NCBI GenBank assembly: GCA_030407085.1
Contig: CM059582.1
Location: forward strand, 2,604,001-2,668,000
Length of the DNA: 64,000 bases
Reading direction: 5' to 3'
Source of the DNA: Trichopria drosophilae
Taxonomy: Eukaryota; Arthropoda; Insecta; Hymenoptera; Diapriidae
In this document: positions 24,857 to 40,006 of the stretch, one piece after another
Layout of the letters: each line of letters opens with the position of its first letter
How positions within the stretch are numbered: position 1 is the stretch's first letter
The notes under the pieces: generated by a model
The model's database searches: none
What the model was told of the DNA's origin: nothing
What the model saw: the letters and a program-made list of their open reading frames with translations, nothing else
Made by a program: the position numbers and the translations under genes

Positions 24857-24949
24857 CGAGTCCAGTAAAATGTGAACGCTATTATTATCTCTCATTTATA
24901 TGGTAGCGCATTATTTTTTGTTTTCCCAGCATCGTATTCTTGAAATTCC

Positions 24950-25560
24950 ATCAAACATACACCACGGACACTGCACTTTTTTGTCGACGCCTTTAGATTC
25001 GACCACGAGGAACATTTATGACCAATGAGAGGCATTGTAGTGTGGCGTGAAAAAGTCCGTTACTAAAAAGCGTTGGAAATTACGTTTTTTTTTTAGGAAC
25101 GGTACACGGGCGTCCTACAAGAACGGGAATAAAGTCCACGTTATGAAACTGGAAAGACTCGCGGTGACTCTTTGCGTCTATCGTTAATATATCGCCAAAG
25201 CAATTTCCTCGTCGAATGGAAAGGATCGTGAAAAGGTCATTGAGCAATGCACATTCCTTGAAGCGTTTTACTTGGATCGTCTTTAACGATTCTTCTGCGT
25301 GTGACGTCATTCACGTATGGATTTCGAGGCGGTAATTGCAACGCGGAATTTATTATAGCACGATTAATCCCAGTTCGAAAAGAGCGATTCAAAACCCACA
25401 TTACATTGTTACCAACTTTAAAAGGAGCCTTTCACGTACCGTTTCACGCTGCCGGGTTCGTCGCTCGTCAGTTTTGTTGTGCATCCTGCGGTACTTTGCA
25501 TACTACGCATGTACCGAGATGAGACGCCTTCTTTGACGAATTGTTCATTCGTATACAAGA
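24950..25560. promoter_or_regulatory. GC-elevated intronic island with a CRE palindrome
   Basis: Composition is clearly less AT-rich than the flanks, with CpG-containing words, and it holds a perfect TGACGTCA at 25,302-25,309. Overlapping short frames on both strands arise from the composition. A cis-regulatory module is an inference; an old unrecognised transposon is an alternative. Confidence 0.3.
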
Positions 25561-28500
25561 AACCTTTGGTACCACCAGACAATTATCATATTTTATTGTT
25601 GCATAAGGCGCTTGAGATGACGTGACGTGTAAAAATAATTGATGCCTTTTTGAATTTTTATGAAATTTTTATTTAAGTATGAAATGTATACTTAACTGTG
25701 AAATGGGTGGCTCTTCGGATGTTGGCCACTAAAATTATGAATATTTAAGAAAACATTGGAATACAGAAAGGCGATTCATTATTATGGTATTTTGATGACG
25801 ACCACACTCTAGTTTCGAGCTACTGACACAGACAAAGATACCAATACCCTGATAAATAGTATTATCATCCCAAATGGCCTTTGTTAAAAATTAATTATAA
25901 TTCGTGCCAATGGTTTCTGGGTTTGCTACTTACAAAGTCCAAGATTGGCAAGAAAACACAGATTTAAGATAACTTAAAGTATTCCAAAATCTTGACGTGA
26001 TGGATAGCACAAAATTACTTCGGAAATGATTATCATTTAATATTTTATATCAAAAAGTCTACTATATATTTATATTGCTATCTACAGTAGATATCATCTC
26101 AAGTCAAAGTATAAATAAATAAAAACCCAAAAAAAAACTTCTGAACAACATCCAAAATTTGTATTTTTGTAGACTTTGTAATCCATTGATAAACTCACAT
26201 GAAACTGTATAAAAAATTTCCGGATGTAATTTGTGACCATTATCAAGATATGTGTGTACCCTGTTGAAGGCCACGCCACAATTGAAAGCACAAATTTCTG
26301 CTTAGATGTCGGACGTTTTTTAAATTTTTTCTTTTATATTTTTTTCAAAATTTCCTTAAATTTGTTTACATTTTTTTAATAAATCCATGTAGTTTATACG
26401 TATGAATATGAGATACACTGATATGCATTCTAGTACAATATTAGAAATTATTATTATTATTATCGCATTTCGAAAATATCCAATGAAGTCATATATAGGT
26501 TATTGGACTTTAAGTCACTAATAATTAAAGTTCGCATCGTTGGAATTCAATGAAAATTCGTACAAAAAAAATGTTTGAAATTGTGTAAACATCAAGTATA
26601 TGAAAAATTACTGAAACGCTCAAAATTTGTTTTAAATCTTTAATAACTTTAGTATATAATAACCACAAAAGCAGCGAAGAACTGTTTTTGAAAAACTGAC
26701 GAAGAAATGTTCTTATTTCCAATTCCTTTCGATTGCTGGGAAGGTCATCATCATTTTTATTACAGTATTATTATTGAAGATTCATTTTCTTTGGCGAAGG
26801 TTACAATTCGCAATCACTTTCATCGTTCAAATGCGACAGTTAACAAATATTTTCGATGATATTCGAAGTCATAATAGGATTCGGTTTTCATGTGTCCAAA
26901 GACAGAAATGTTTCAAGAAACAATTCTCACAATTGTTTGAAGTCATGCCTGACATTGGAAAGAGATTTTAACACATTCATTCTCAAAAGACATGACTTAA
27001 ACGTGCAAACAAATGTATGATTGCATTACAATGACATGTACCTAAATTACCTAAAATTATGTCAGAATTATCCATGTGTCTGGGTGATTTAGGTATACGT
27101 CAGTATCATACCGCTCAAAGTTATTTTCCTGATATAAGACAATCAAAAGATATGACTTTGTATTTTACTTGAACAAGAGACATTGAAATTTAATCATAAA
27201 ATTTTAATGTATTATAAATTAACGTGTTATGAATATAAATTTACAATCTGGTATTTTCAAAACGGGTTTTGTTAGTTACTAATTAGTTGTTAGTTACCTG
27301 CCAAGGCAACCTTGTCAATTTGTTCAAAGTCTTATAAAGTAATCAAACTGCAAAAATTGTAAAGAAATGAAAAACAAATTATGTAACAATCATTTTATAC
27401 AGTGTCAGAATGTATATAAAACACAATAAAATAGAATCCAACAATAAGAAAAAATGTGAATTGTAAAATATGTGACTAAAAATAAATACCATCGGTAGGT
27501 GACTATCAACAATTAAAATATAACTGACGTCAATTCGAAAACGATTTAACCTTTTGCGAGGCAGATGCAGACTTCCAACATAACATAACAAACAAACGAA
27601 ACGATAGACACGTAAGTCACAATGTAGCACGTGTGTAATGAATTTAAAATTGCCTTCTACGAATCATTTGTGAAAGGATAGGACTTTCATTAATCTTCCG
27701 TAGATTGCTTACATTAGTAAATAACATCAATAAGTATTACTCACATATCTTATTGTTAGATATTACGAAATAGGAATGTGGATATTATTTAAGGTGTTCA
27801 TTTGTTGCAAAACCACGCAGACGATAGTTGCGAGGTCATAAAAATCGTGTAACACAAAATAATATTAACATGAATTTTCGAAATTGGCGATGACTTTGAT
27901 TGACATGTGACCTTCCAAAAAAGTGTATTTAATGGATTTTTTACGAAGATCATCTTGTACTTTTTCGTAATTCTTATTGTATATTTGACGTGTGTTTCCT
28001 TCCAGTTCGTGTAGGTTCGAGGTCCAAAGACAAAATATTTTTATACTTGCAAGAAATGTTGTGACACTTCTACGTGATTATACTGTGACTGCAAGAACTT
28101 CTTGCGGAATAAAATTCCACAAAAGCGTCTCATCAGACATATCGTAAAAAATCCTTCACATTTCAAGATTGCAAAAACGTAATTCTGTAGAGCAATCAGT
28201 GAAAATGTGAATCCCTTTCTTGATATTTTTTTCAAAATTGAGATTATTCTTCGTTCCCTAAAAATTGGAGAAGAATACATTTTTCTATGTCATAATATTA
28301 CATTTTTACGCCATTGAGGTTTAGAAATTAGAAATAAGAAATACTGTTATATGTTAAATGACATATTTCCTAATTTAATATTGGACACTTTTCGTTATCT
28401 TTAACACAATTAAATTAAACTTTATAGAACTTGTATATTCAAAAATTACAAAAAGAGACAAATTAAAGGAGGAAATTCTTGTCGATAATGATCGAATAAT

Positions 28501-31500
28501 GCAATGTGTAACATTAAACTATAACAAATAACTTCTTATTGCAAATGACTAAGAAATTAGTGTCCGTTGGTACTACAGTAATTAATTACGAACAATACAC
28601 GTCCAAAGATTAAATCATATGTCATTAAATCATCTTTACTGACGTAACTGCAGTCATGATTATAGAGAAACACACGTTTTTAAATTCTTGACAGTAAGAG
28701 GATTGGAATGTCAGTAAAGAGTTAATTTTTATTAACGCTTTAATTACATAAATTTTTTTAATACCAAATTAATGAAACAACACATTGTGTTGTAATCGAT
28801 ATTTATTGCTAACAATCGTGTACAACATAGCATTATGTTAATAACATTAACATGTATTTTTCCAATTTGTAGAGTACTTTTTCGATGTTTTATATGATTC
28901 TTATACCAATTGAAATACTGTCACGTGTGAAATTTAAGTTTTAATACATTATTTAAACATCTAATCGTTTTTTCACCATCGTTGATTAATAATAAAAGTT
29001 CTGAAAAACATTTGCTTCATTATTCATTTCAATAAAACTGTTATTAAAATTATTGTTAGAAATATTTTGTGAAAAGTGTATATTCACAGTTCTTTTCAGT
29101 GTCAATATTAATTTAAAATGTAAATATTATATTTAAAAAAAATTTTATTTAGTGTTTGTTATTCCTGTTTATTCCTGAAATTAATCTCATAATTAAAAAA
29201 CAAATGCCATGCCATGTGAGAGTTTTTTTCTTTAAAATACAAAAAATGTATTTTGATTTGAATTGAATGTTTCGTTTAATAAATAACAATTTATCACATA
29301 ATATAACAAGATTAGATTGTTTTTTTCGGACTAAATTACTTCATTTTATACTATGTAGAACAAATTTTTCTCCACTTACAAATAACTACGAATGTTAGTT
29401 TTGTTTCCAATCTCTTTCCATTGCAAAATTGTTAACTATTTGTATAGTAAATTCCATTTTAATTGCAAATACTTGAAACTTTTAATTTTGCTTATAAAGC
29501 CATTTCAATTTTTTTTAATGACTTATCGTAAAATGTGGTTTTACGGGGTTAAAGACAAAAGTTCCATATCTTAGTTGCAAAACAATTTGCTGGATACTTT
29601 AATTGCATATAATTCTTATTACGATATGGGTACCCACCAACTTACACTACAATTGAATTAAATTATATAAAATAATATGATAATTTCTTGACTAACATCA
29701 CACTGAGAGACTTTAATTTACGAAAATTTCAGAAGCATTTGTACTTATATTATATTATATATGAGGTTTGAAATTTACAACCGAACATACCAAATTTTAC
29801 AAACCACAATAGCAAAAGGTACGAAAGCCTGACGATCAAACGCCGGTTATCCCTAAAATGATCTCTCAGTGCAGAATAATCAAAATACATTTGCAATTGA
29901 TTTCGTATGCTACAGATTGAAATCCTTTGCTCCACACTTAAAAGAAATCTATTGATTTTAAAGAAAACGACAACAGGCAAAATATCTGTCATTCATATAA
30001 AATTTATCTATAAATTTGATAGATTTATTTATAAACTTAAGAGATAAATCTGCTGATCTTGCATACATAAGCATTCCAAACGGCAAAGTAGTCATTACGA
30101 GATCTTTATGAACTCATGTAAAGATAACTCTTAAATCTGACTTCTTTTAGAGCACATTTCGAAATCATTCTGAATTCTTTTTATTTGGCTGTCTTCCCAG
30201 ACAGCTTTCTATTAAATTTAAAGAGATTTTTTCTGCGTGTAGGTTCACAAAGTTACTGTAGATACAGGATTTAATTTTGTTGTAAGAAGATTATGAAAAG
30301 TCAATCATTTAACACAAAAAATTGTTCCTGTAATCCTGAAGAACTGTAAATTTTTATTTTTTTGTAAAAAAACCGTCAAACGGAAAAATCCAATGTACTG
30401 ATAAGATATTTTGGAGTGTTCTGAAATGATACATACCTTTTTAATACAAAATTAAAATTTGCAAATTATTCGTTCATTAGATATTAGCAGTTGCAGTAAG
30501 TTGCAAATATTTTTAGATGCAGAAATCATTCCCACATATTACCATTTTTTGGAATTAAACAAATGTGTTTGTATTCACAAATAATTCACAAAAATTAAAA
30601 TTGAAAAAATCAGCAAATTGCGTTACTGCATGATGTCTACGTTATAAAAATTGCTGATTCCATTTTGATACAATTAATTACCTCTCTCGCGTAACGGGTC
30701 AAATTTTAATTCGTCTTTTCTAATAGTCAATATACAGTGTAATAAAGTTTGACAAATTTAACCGTTTTTCTGTAGTTAATGGGCAGTAATAAAGTAAACC
30801 ACTTTTATAGTTAGATGAATCCCCTTTATGTCGTTAACCTGATCCGATAAAGTCCAAAAAGACACAAATTTTACCAAGCTTTCAAGGATTTTTACTGTCA
30901 TTCCACAAAAATTTACTACATTTAAACACTTTCGGCGTAAAATTGATTGCTCTTTTGAAATTCCGTTATAAAAATGTAAATAAATGCATAAAAATTGTAA
31001 GCAATTATAAAAAAGATTTCATAGTTAATATTCTCACGTAGAATCAGACAACAAAAATAATAAAGCTTCAAAATATCGTGTTCTTAAATTTTTGGGTATA
31101 AATATTCGTTATAATTTATAGGGAAATTCAAGACATCAGCTCACTGAAAATGGCAACTGAAATGATTCCTAATAATCAATCAATTCAATTTCCGGTTTTC
31201 ATGAAACATAGTATTTAGACGATTTAAAAGCTATTTTTAAAAAATTCAAAAGGCCAATGGCGGTCGAAAATTTGAATACCTTCTAAACTTCATCAATACG
31301 GGCCTCTGATTACTAATTTACTCATTCCTCAAGAATTCAAAATAGAGAAAACTATATGGTAGCCAAAAATTAAATAATTTATTAATAAATTTATTGTTGT
31401 GAAATCTGTTGTGTAGTACTGTTTTTTATTTTTTCCATCGTTGAAATAGTCGGATTTAATTAATGTTACAAATATTGTTGAGGTCTTCCATTACAAGTGT

Positions 31501-31589
31501 TTTTGAGGAATTTAATTTTAAGTGTAGTTTTCGGTTTTGCAAAAACATCAACAGATTTCATTGACAACTTCCTGTCCTGTCATGACACA
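25561..31589 (+). other. Intronic AT-rich DNA
   Basis: Nothing is supported beyond a short ATT tract at about 26,449-26,464, a TGACGTCA at 27,525-27,532 and a small hairpin, GCTGTCTTCCCAGACAGC, near 30,189. Confidence 0.45.
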
Positions 31590-32225
31590 GAATCCACGTG
31601 GCATTTCAGGGTATATTCCATCCAATTAATTCCGCTTTTTTTCGTCAGCGTAGAAAGGCACGAAAGACTTTCGCACACCAACTGCGTGAGAATCTCGTAA
31701 AGTCACATTTCGGAGGCATAAAAAAAACATTATCAGTGAAAACGCCGAGAACCCTGCGGCTAAATGAGCCGGCGGTAAAAAAAAAATTTGCCAACCCATT
31801 GTTTATCCGAGCGATTTCGCGCGCGTCTCGATATGTATGGGCGAAAGGCGAAAATGAGAAGCCGCTGGTGTATGTTGGCTTTAAAAGAGTTGTAAACGCC
31901 GTTGGTGGCGATAATAATCGAGGTTGCATCGTTGCACAGAGTTAGGTATACCTGTATATATAATATATATAAACATATATATCTCTCCCAAGGTCGGAGA
32001 CCTACTTTTTCACGATTAATAATTGCAATGCGCATCTATTTACGACAGATATCGACCATTTCATTTCGTAACTTATAATAATTTAATCAGCAATTCTTAG
32101 GCGCTGGTACTAAGTGATTCAGTTTTTGTGCATGAACGCAGACACCGTATCACCTAAGGTTGGTCTTTTTAACGCGACCTCAAAACTTATGAAATGTCGC
32201 GTGCTTTTTATCAGGTAAATTGATT
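31590..32225. promoter_or_regulatory. GC-elevated intronic island with a weak ratchet-like site
   Basis: A less AT-rich block with overlapping frames on both strands (115, 94 and 91 codons) and no recognised domains. Near its right edge, GTGCTTTTTATCAG|GTAAATTG places a 3' splice-like sequence directly before a donor-like one (junction 32,214|32,215). That donor is identical to the exon 1 donor hexamer but weaker than the two main recursive sites, and there is no clear downstream RS-exon donor. Confidence 0.25.
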
Positions 32226-35200
32226 CGAGAACATGCACCTTGCGTGCTGATAACGATATTTATTTCTCAAATTCCTGGCAATCTTGGAAAAATATTTTAT
32301 ATGTTTGGATTACATGTATTATTTTGAGTTCATTCACTTTTTTAATAATGATAAAAAAAAATAACATTTTGTTAAAAGATAGAAAATTCATGCACATCAT
32401 GGAAAAATAGTTTAATTGTTTTTTTATCGTGAATAATATAATATAATTATATCATGTGACATTTTGTAATAATTTGTACAATTTATTATATGACAGCATA
32501 TGTTTGGAATTAAACCTTCATTTATGGAAGGCGATTAGTCATTTTTAATTATTTACATGGAGAACAATTTTCTTAAAAATTTTACCGTTTCACATGGTAA
32601 TTTTCATTTTTTTTTCATTTTTACTGTCTGCATAGTGAATATTCTATTAACTTATAGCCATTGTTATCAGAAAAAATGACGATTTTTCTTATTCTGCAAG
32701 TCTCCCCCAAAATTACCTTCTGGAATGATAAAATTTCCAAGAAAATGTCGTTTAGTATGATATTGTCGATTAAAACATTTAAGAACTGTCTTGTAAACGG
32801 TTTCTCTTGTTTTCGAATTATGCCATAATATATCATTTCGTTTTCATTAAGTTATGGACTATATATTATCTGAAACATCAGTAAAGATTAAAGAAACTAC
32901 TTCGATAATATTTAATATCTCAGGCATTAATAATAATCCACGTAGTCATCACGATGCGAGATTAGCAGAACTATTTTACAGAGACTTGCTAACTTGGTGT
33001 TCTTGAGAGACCGAAAGGTTAATTGCATCTTCGCGACTTATCGGAGTGTGTAGTAATGAACTTTTTTATGAACCTTTAAAAAACTGCTAAGTATTTGTCA
33101 CTGACATAGTTTAGTAGTGCAATGCTGTTAACATGCGATATCGAATACTAGCGACGTGTACTCCGTTCATTAATTCTAATATAGTATGATAATTATCATT
33201 TAATTTCTAATTATTTATTTCTTCCATGTAATATAAAAATTCTGAAAATAGAAAAGAATTATAGAAAATTATTTATTCTATGCACGAAGTATTACAGAAC
33301 TAGCCAGGTACGCGAGCATAAAAGTTTTTCATATTATTAATAACTTTATTTTTCACAGGATTTAAACTCGTTCTAAAAAAATGTACGTGATTGGCAAAAC
33401 CTGGAGTTTTCTAAATCCTTACATTCTTAGGTGTAAGACAGTGTTATTAATTACTATTGTTACTTTCTATTCGTATGAGGATTTATTATTTATCATTATA
33501 ATAAAGTTGTAATATTCTAGTGTCCCTAATAAATTAATGTGCAATAATATTATAGTTGTTGCAGGAACTACTCATAGCTGAATAGTTCGACGTTAGGCCA
33601 GTATTATTAAAAAAAAGGAGAAGGGGTAGTTTGAATCATTTTATTTGTGTTGAAAATATTCTTTTTATACAGCAGAAAATACTCGACATATAAATATGAA
33701 TTTATGCTGATTCGACCTAAACTGAAATCCACAAAAATCAAAGCCAGAATTTTTATAGAAATTCACCGTTTTATAGTGTGTAAATATTCCATTGCCAGAT
33801 ACTGATCTTTATGTGTAAACATAATAAAGCTATGCATGCGTTCCTTTATTTGTTTGTACACGTATCAGATAAATGGCATTCTTATGCTTCAAGAAAAACT
33901 GGTGACTTTTTAAATAATTTTACTGTTTTCAGTGTATCTCAAAAAATAAATTATTTTCGTGAATTTATATCAGTTAGTTTTTCATTTTTAATGAAAATTA
34001 CCTAAAGAAAATCATGAGGTAACATTACTTGGAACTGTTGTTGATGACAATAAGACATAGATCCTAACTGATTACAGTTAATAGTTTTTTGTCTGCGATC
34101 AATATCCATTAGGAATTCATTACTACAAAAAAAAATAATTGTAAATTTTATTTTGTATTTAAAATTAAATGTTTAAAATTATTTAATAGATATTTCAACC
34201 TGTGTATTAAAAACTGTGTAGAAAGTGCTTTTTAAAAATATGCTGACATTTAAAAGGTCATCGCAAAAAGTGTAGAAACAAAAATGGTTGAATGTTTTCA
34301 GCTCATATTTGCCCTCACCAGATACTATTCAAATTAATGAAATTATTAACTTATAGGTCTACTATTATAAATATGCATCTTCATAAAATAGCTGTACAAG
34401 TATTCAAATCGAGTCAGAAATCTCTTTCACATTCATGTCATATAACATACAAATTTGAGTGAATTTGCATATACTTTTTGTTAGTTTTAAACATTGTTGA
34501 ATGCTCCGTTGAATGATAAAAGATCACAGGATTCTAAATTAATACTTTACATAAAATAAAGGCATAAGCTGTCGAAATAACTTTAGAAAATTGATTAAGA
34601 TTACACATATCTGATTTCATAAATAATTTAATATTAAAATGGCAACATTTTTATTATTAATTAAACAGAAAATGGCATTTTAGCTCTTCATGAGATAAAA
34701 GTGAAAACACACACCTTAACTAAAATGGAGAGTTTTAAGGCATACAAAATGAAAGTTTATTTTTCATGTTGGGTAATGTAAATATAGTTTAAAATAGATG
34801 TATGTTTCATTCAGTCTACTAAATTTGATAATGATGAAATGAACACAGGTTTCGAGATTATTTAATTTTATCGGTCATTGATAGCCCAACCAACATTTTT
34901 GTGACAGTTACATCCGGTATAAGACTAATCAAGATCTAAAGTGTGGCTTGGAACTAAGCAAAGATATTAGCTGTTGATAATTTATAAAATTTCATATAAT
35001 ATGTGGGCAATTCTTGAAGCCTCATTGTAGTCACATAAATGCAAAATTCTTTTTTTTTAATTATTACAAGTGCAAAAGTTTTCCATTAAACAAACTATGT
35101 CCAACGTTTGCTACCAGATGATATTTAAAAATGCCATTTAAATATGCAAAATTCACAGGGACAAAACAATAAAATATTTATAAGATTTGCTTGTATTTAA

Positions 35201-38200
35201 ACATCACTATCTTATATTACCATATCTATTTTGTAACATTGTGCAGTGTATAAATGGCCTTTTCCGATGATCATTAAGGAATAAACCTATAATGGGATAT
35301 AATTATTAGATTAACATATTTGAAGTAATATCATGGAAGTATATTACTTTCAACCAAACTCTTTTTCTTCATTTCAAGTAACATCATTATTCAAGTAAAG
35401 CTCTATGAATTTAGTTTACATTCCTTGCCAGTAACCACACAGGAAAGATAAAATAATTAAGAAATAAAATCTTTCCTTCTTAAAAAAATCACTTTACTAC
35501 ATCCCTTAAAATATTGTGCAAGAAACTAATTCTGTAATATATATATTAAACATACACTTTAAAAGGTTGCAATCTCATTTACTGAAGTAAACCAAAAATA
35601 AAAAATTGACTCGAATGAACATGAAACATATTTTTAAAAAACAAACGCCACTGGAAAGATTATCAAAGTGATATTTGAACAGATATTATAGGTCATGAGT
35701 TGCAGATAAAGATCCGTTAAATAAATATTTTGATATTTCCCGATAAATTGTCGATATTGTTTTAATACTATCAAACATTAATGATAACTCTGGACTTAAA
35801 TAAACTCGTGGATAGAGACACTTACTCATACAAGAATATTTTTTCACAGCACTTACTTAATTGATTCATTGGTCGGTTTTAAATAATTTTCAGGGGAAAC
35901 AGGTTATTAATTCTTTCATTTCATTATTGGTAAATAATTTCCTGTGGAAGAAGAGAGAACTTTCCATATTCAATATGTAAACATTTAATTAATGTACAGT
36001 ACAAGTAATATTAGTTATGGCTAATGACATCATTTACAACTTGAAGTTTATTTCTTTGTCGAATTACTGCATTTGCATGAATTATGAACATCAGAATTCT
36101 ATTAACGTTTTTCATAATGAAAAATTCTGTATAGAAACATATATAATGTACATTTTGTTTGTATACAAAATTAGTAATACGGGTATTTTTTTTTCAAATG
36201 CAAAAAGTACTATAGGACAAACATTCAATATTTTCTTAGTCGTTAAGTCTACCAAGAAATCTCGCTTAAAGAGGAATTTTAAAAAGAATACTTACATTTT
36301 TCACTTAATAATTCTCCTGCAGCCAGGTGCAAAGCTTCGCATTAAACGAGTCAATATTTCAATTTGCAGTATAATTTACTGTATTTAAAAACCATGGATA
36401 GTATTGTTTGATGGCTTCTTCTGTAATTTTATTTATTACGAAATAAAAAAAGATATATTTATATACGAAATAAAAAGTTATTTCAGGCTTAATGCTGAGC
36501 AAATTTTTTCGGGCACATTAATGTCCACCGATAAATTGTAAAATTTTGCAAAGAAGGAAAAGACTTAAAATTGTTAATTTTTGTAATTGCAATTTGTTTA
36601 AGGATTAGTCTTAATTCAAAGTTACTGTCTGACTTCTTGTATATATAAGAACTGACATTTAAGCAATATTTTGCCGGACAACAACTCTCTGATGCAGTGA
36701 AATTTAAAAGTGCCTTACTTTTAAATAATAACATCATTTTAAAAAATAGTGTACTTAAGAAATGACTTTAAGCCCAACAATAATATTGAATTTAAGATAT
36801 CAAAATTTGAATACTTGTGTTTTTGCGTCTGTTCTCTTCACATTCTCAAAAAGGAACTCAATAAATTGTCTCGGACTTTCAATAAAAAGTGTGTGGAGGA
36901 TTGAAAAATGAAGCATTTCTCAACTAGAATGAATAACTAATCTCGTAAACCTGTCTCATCCTTAAAAGTTTATAAGTTGTACTGATAAGAAGTGTATCGA
37001 ATTTAATATCCATATCTACTGAGATTACGCAGAGAAATGTACATGTATTTGAGAGAAAATTAATTTTCACTATTACGTTACTTTTATCAATAGCATGTAA
37101 TATAATGAGTTTCAAGGAGGTCACTAACTTTTGCAACGCAGTGTATATTTGTGATTCACAGTGTATTTAAGAATTATAATGCTTTTACTACCGAATAGGA
37201 GCAAATATTTGTCGTGTGACTCCGAGTAAATAAGGAATATTCTCCATAAGGATAGCGCACAGGAGAAAAGTCGATTTGTTTAAAATATTATTTTCGAAAC
37301 TCCCTATTCGAATGACAATTGAAATAATGGATAATGAACTATTTTGTTTATTTTTTATTTCTTTTTAGATGTAAAATCAAGTTTTACTAAAGAAATAGAT
37401 TTGGCTGAACTGATATTATGCATGCCTCTAAATCATTTCATGCGAGAAATAAATCGGTTTTATTGACACCAAACGATTTTAGTTATCTACAGCAGCTCGC
37501 CAACCAAACAAAAACCTTGTATAATGCAGAGAAATGTAATCTGCCAATTATTGGTTAATGTAAACAAAATTTACAAAAATAAAAATACGTAACATAGTAC
37601 AAATTGTAGGAAAATTATGTATGTATTATCACGAACCCGATTTTAATGGTCTACTAGATGATCAGAAAGTCACACCGTAATGAAAATTGAATTATAAAAA
37701 TAATCTTACCAATGATTTTTTAGTATTTATTAAAAACAGAAAACATTTTTTTATCACAAACGGTGTTAAAATCTGTGCGTAAATTATACATATTTAGACC
37801 TTAAAGGGTTTTATTTTGATTGTAATTACAAAACTTAAAACTCAAATCGCAAAATGCACATAGAATTTCGGCAAATAACAAATATTATGCACCTTCGGCA
37901 AAAATAAAAAATATTATTCATAATAGCATCTTTCAACAAAAAATTAAAAAATTACAATAAATATATTTAAACAATTCTTCGTTTGATTAGTCTCAAAGAC
38001 GGAAACCCCAGTAAATTCGTACATATTATTGTTTTATTAACGGTTATGCTTACTTAAAAAAGCGTCCTTGACTGAAACTAGACTCTACAATCTCTAGACG
38101 CCGGAGTAAACGAACCGCGAGTATTTGAACAATTGTATTAGCTCACTGACTCCTATGTGGCTTCGGTCGAGTAGAACGCAAACCCGTAGTTAGTATTAAC

Positions 38201-39960
38201 TCCTCGATTTTATAGGATTTCACATCGCGTTTTATCGATTAACTTTTCTAATAATTATATTTAACAATTATTAATATAATAAGAATTTATTGCGTTGTCA
38301 AAACTGTATCAAAATTGAACAACCAGATTTGTTACTCCTATCAGTTTAATTTACTAAGACACGTATTGGGAAAATGTATTTAGCAAGAAATAATAAGTTT
38401 CTAACGTTAGTTTCGTGATTTATTAAGCAAAAACATTGCATACAAAAAGTTTTTTAATTAGCTATGTTAGACGCTTCGACCTTCTCACCAATCGCAAATA
38501 TTGAAAAATAATCAAGTGATATGACGATAGGACGTTAAAATTGATATATATATATATAACAGCAGCATTATGTATTAACTTCTTATAGTTTCTTATTATG
38601 GGACATCCAAAAAAATGTTTTTTAAAAATATGTTTTGTCTGCATAAAATGTGCCTCTTTATAAATTTAAATTTTCATAAATTTATATAAATATTTTTTAA
38701 ATTTTCACAGAATTATATTAGAAATTTGATCATGTTTTAAAAGTTTTCTCTAAGGAATCTCTTTAGAGGAACAGAATTTCAATGACAATCACTAACATAA
38801 TTCGTAAATGAAGAGTTTGGTTTTAATTATTATACGTTAAAGTGTAATTGTTCGATATAAAATTGTTTATAATATTTTTAGAATCAGAAAGGTATAATTT
38901 GGGCATAATAAGTTTATAAGGAACTTACAAAAAAATGTTATGCATGCAATATATTTTTGGTCGGATTTAGATATTGGCATCATGCTGACTAATAATCAAA
39001 AGTTTCATTTTCGAGCACTGCCGATGTATTACAAACCAAAATACTAAAACTATAAGAGCTTTTAAGTATTTTTAGTGATTAGAAAGAATCAGTATCTGTA
39101 GTAAAATACTCCGAGAAATGTAAAAAATGTATATTTTTTAAATTAACGATATTACACAACATTTTTTGCCCTAAACGATTTAATATGTCATAAAATTAAA
39201 TTAATAGTAGCGTCGTAGTCTATAATTTCATTTACTACGGTACTGTTACTCTGTACACAAGGAAACTTTCCTACCGATAATTGCAATGAGGAAAACGTTC
39301 AACCATAAACGAATCGAATTAAGCCATTTTAAGTCAAGAAATGAGTTTTGAAATAATATTATGAATAATCTCCACATATTATTAACACTCTGTTTAACAC
39401 AAGTATTAAACAACAGATAAAGATTGTTAGAATATTTTGAAATTACAGAACATAGTAGAATGTATCAAGGCATTTTCGTGAATGATCATCTAATTTCTCC
39501 CGGTTTGAAATTAACATCTTCCATTTGTACGCATTAACGATTTATGCAGAAATAAATTTAAATCGATATTTTTTAAATGTGGTTGAAACATTTTTACTAC
39601 GGCTGATAACTGGAGGTACAATCAAAATGTGAATGAAATTAAAAACCTCGCAAATATTTTCGATTCTATTTGCATACCATGTTAACAATTTTTATGTAAC
39701 AAAAATTAGAAAATAAAAATAATCTAAACTTAAAAGAGAATTCTTAATATTTCAAATGAATATTTTTAGAATTTTCGAAACTTATAAATATTACCGTTAT
39801 CGAATATTTACGAAATAAAATCCTTGAACATGCGAAACGAATTTAAATTAGTCTAAAATCCCGAGTTAAATCTTAAATTCATAGAAATTACATTTTAGTT
39901 TTATCTTAGAATAGATTCATTTTTTATTTAATACAATAATAATAATTTACGTTATATTAT
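32226..39960 (+). other. Intronic AT-rich DNA
   Basis: No supported feature. The 123-codon frame at 36,017-36,388 is AT-driven and lacks domain signals. A small GC-richer patch is at about 38,070-38,240 and a TA-repeat at about 38,544-38,558. Confidence 0.5.
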
Positions 39961-39970
39961 ATTTATAGTG

Positions 39971-40006
39971 TAATAACAGTATTCATTGTTTTTGTTTCAG
40001 GTAAGT
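39971..40006 (+). promoter_or_regulatory. Recursive splice site (ratchet point) 1
   Basis: The sequence TTGTTTTTGTTTCAG|GTAAGT puts a 3' splice site (AG at 39,999-40,000) directly against a consensus 5' splice site (GT at 40,001-40,002). A branch-point-like TAATAAC sits at 39,971-39,977, about 24 nt upstream, followed by a T-rich tract. Joining exon 1 (ending AGG) to this point regenerates AGG|GTAAGT, a stronger donor than the original AGG|GTAAAT. This is the defining layout of a zero-length recursive splice site. It lies about 25.6 kb from the exon 1 donor. Confidence 0.8.

Noticed and set aside
29925..30240. Possible MITE between AAAAGAAATCTATTGATTTT and TTAAAGAGATTTTTTCTGCG
   Set aside because: The inverted match is patchy and no target duplication is visible.
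36017..36388. 123-codon plus-strand frame inside the intron
   Set aside because: Residue content is AT-driven (I, N, F, K, Y rich), with no domain or splice context.
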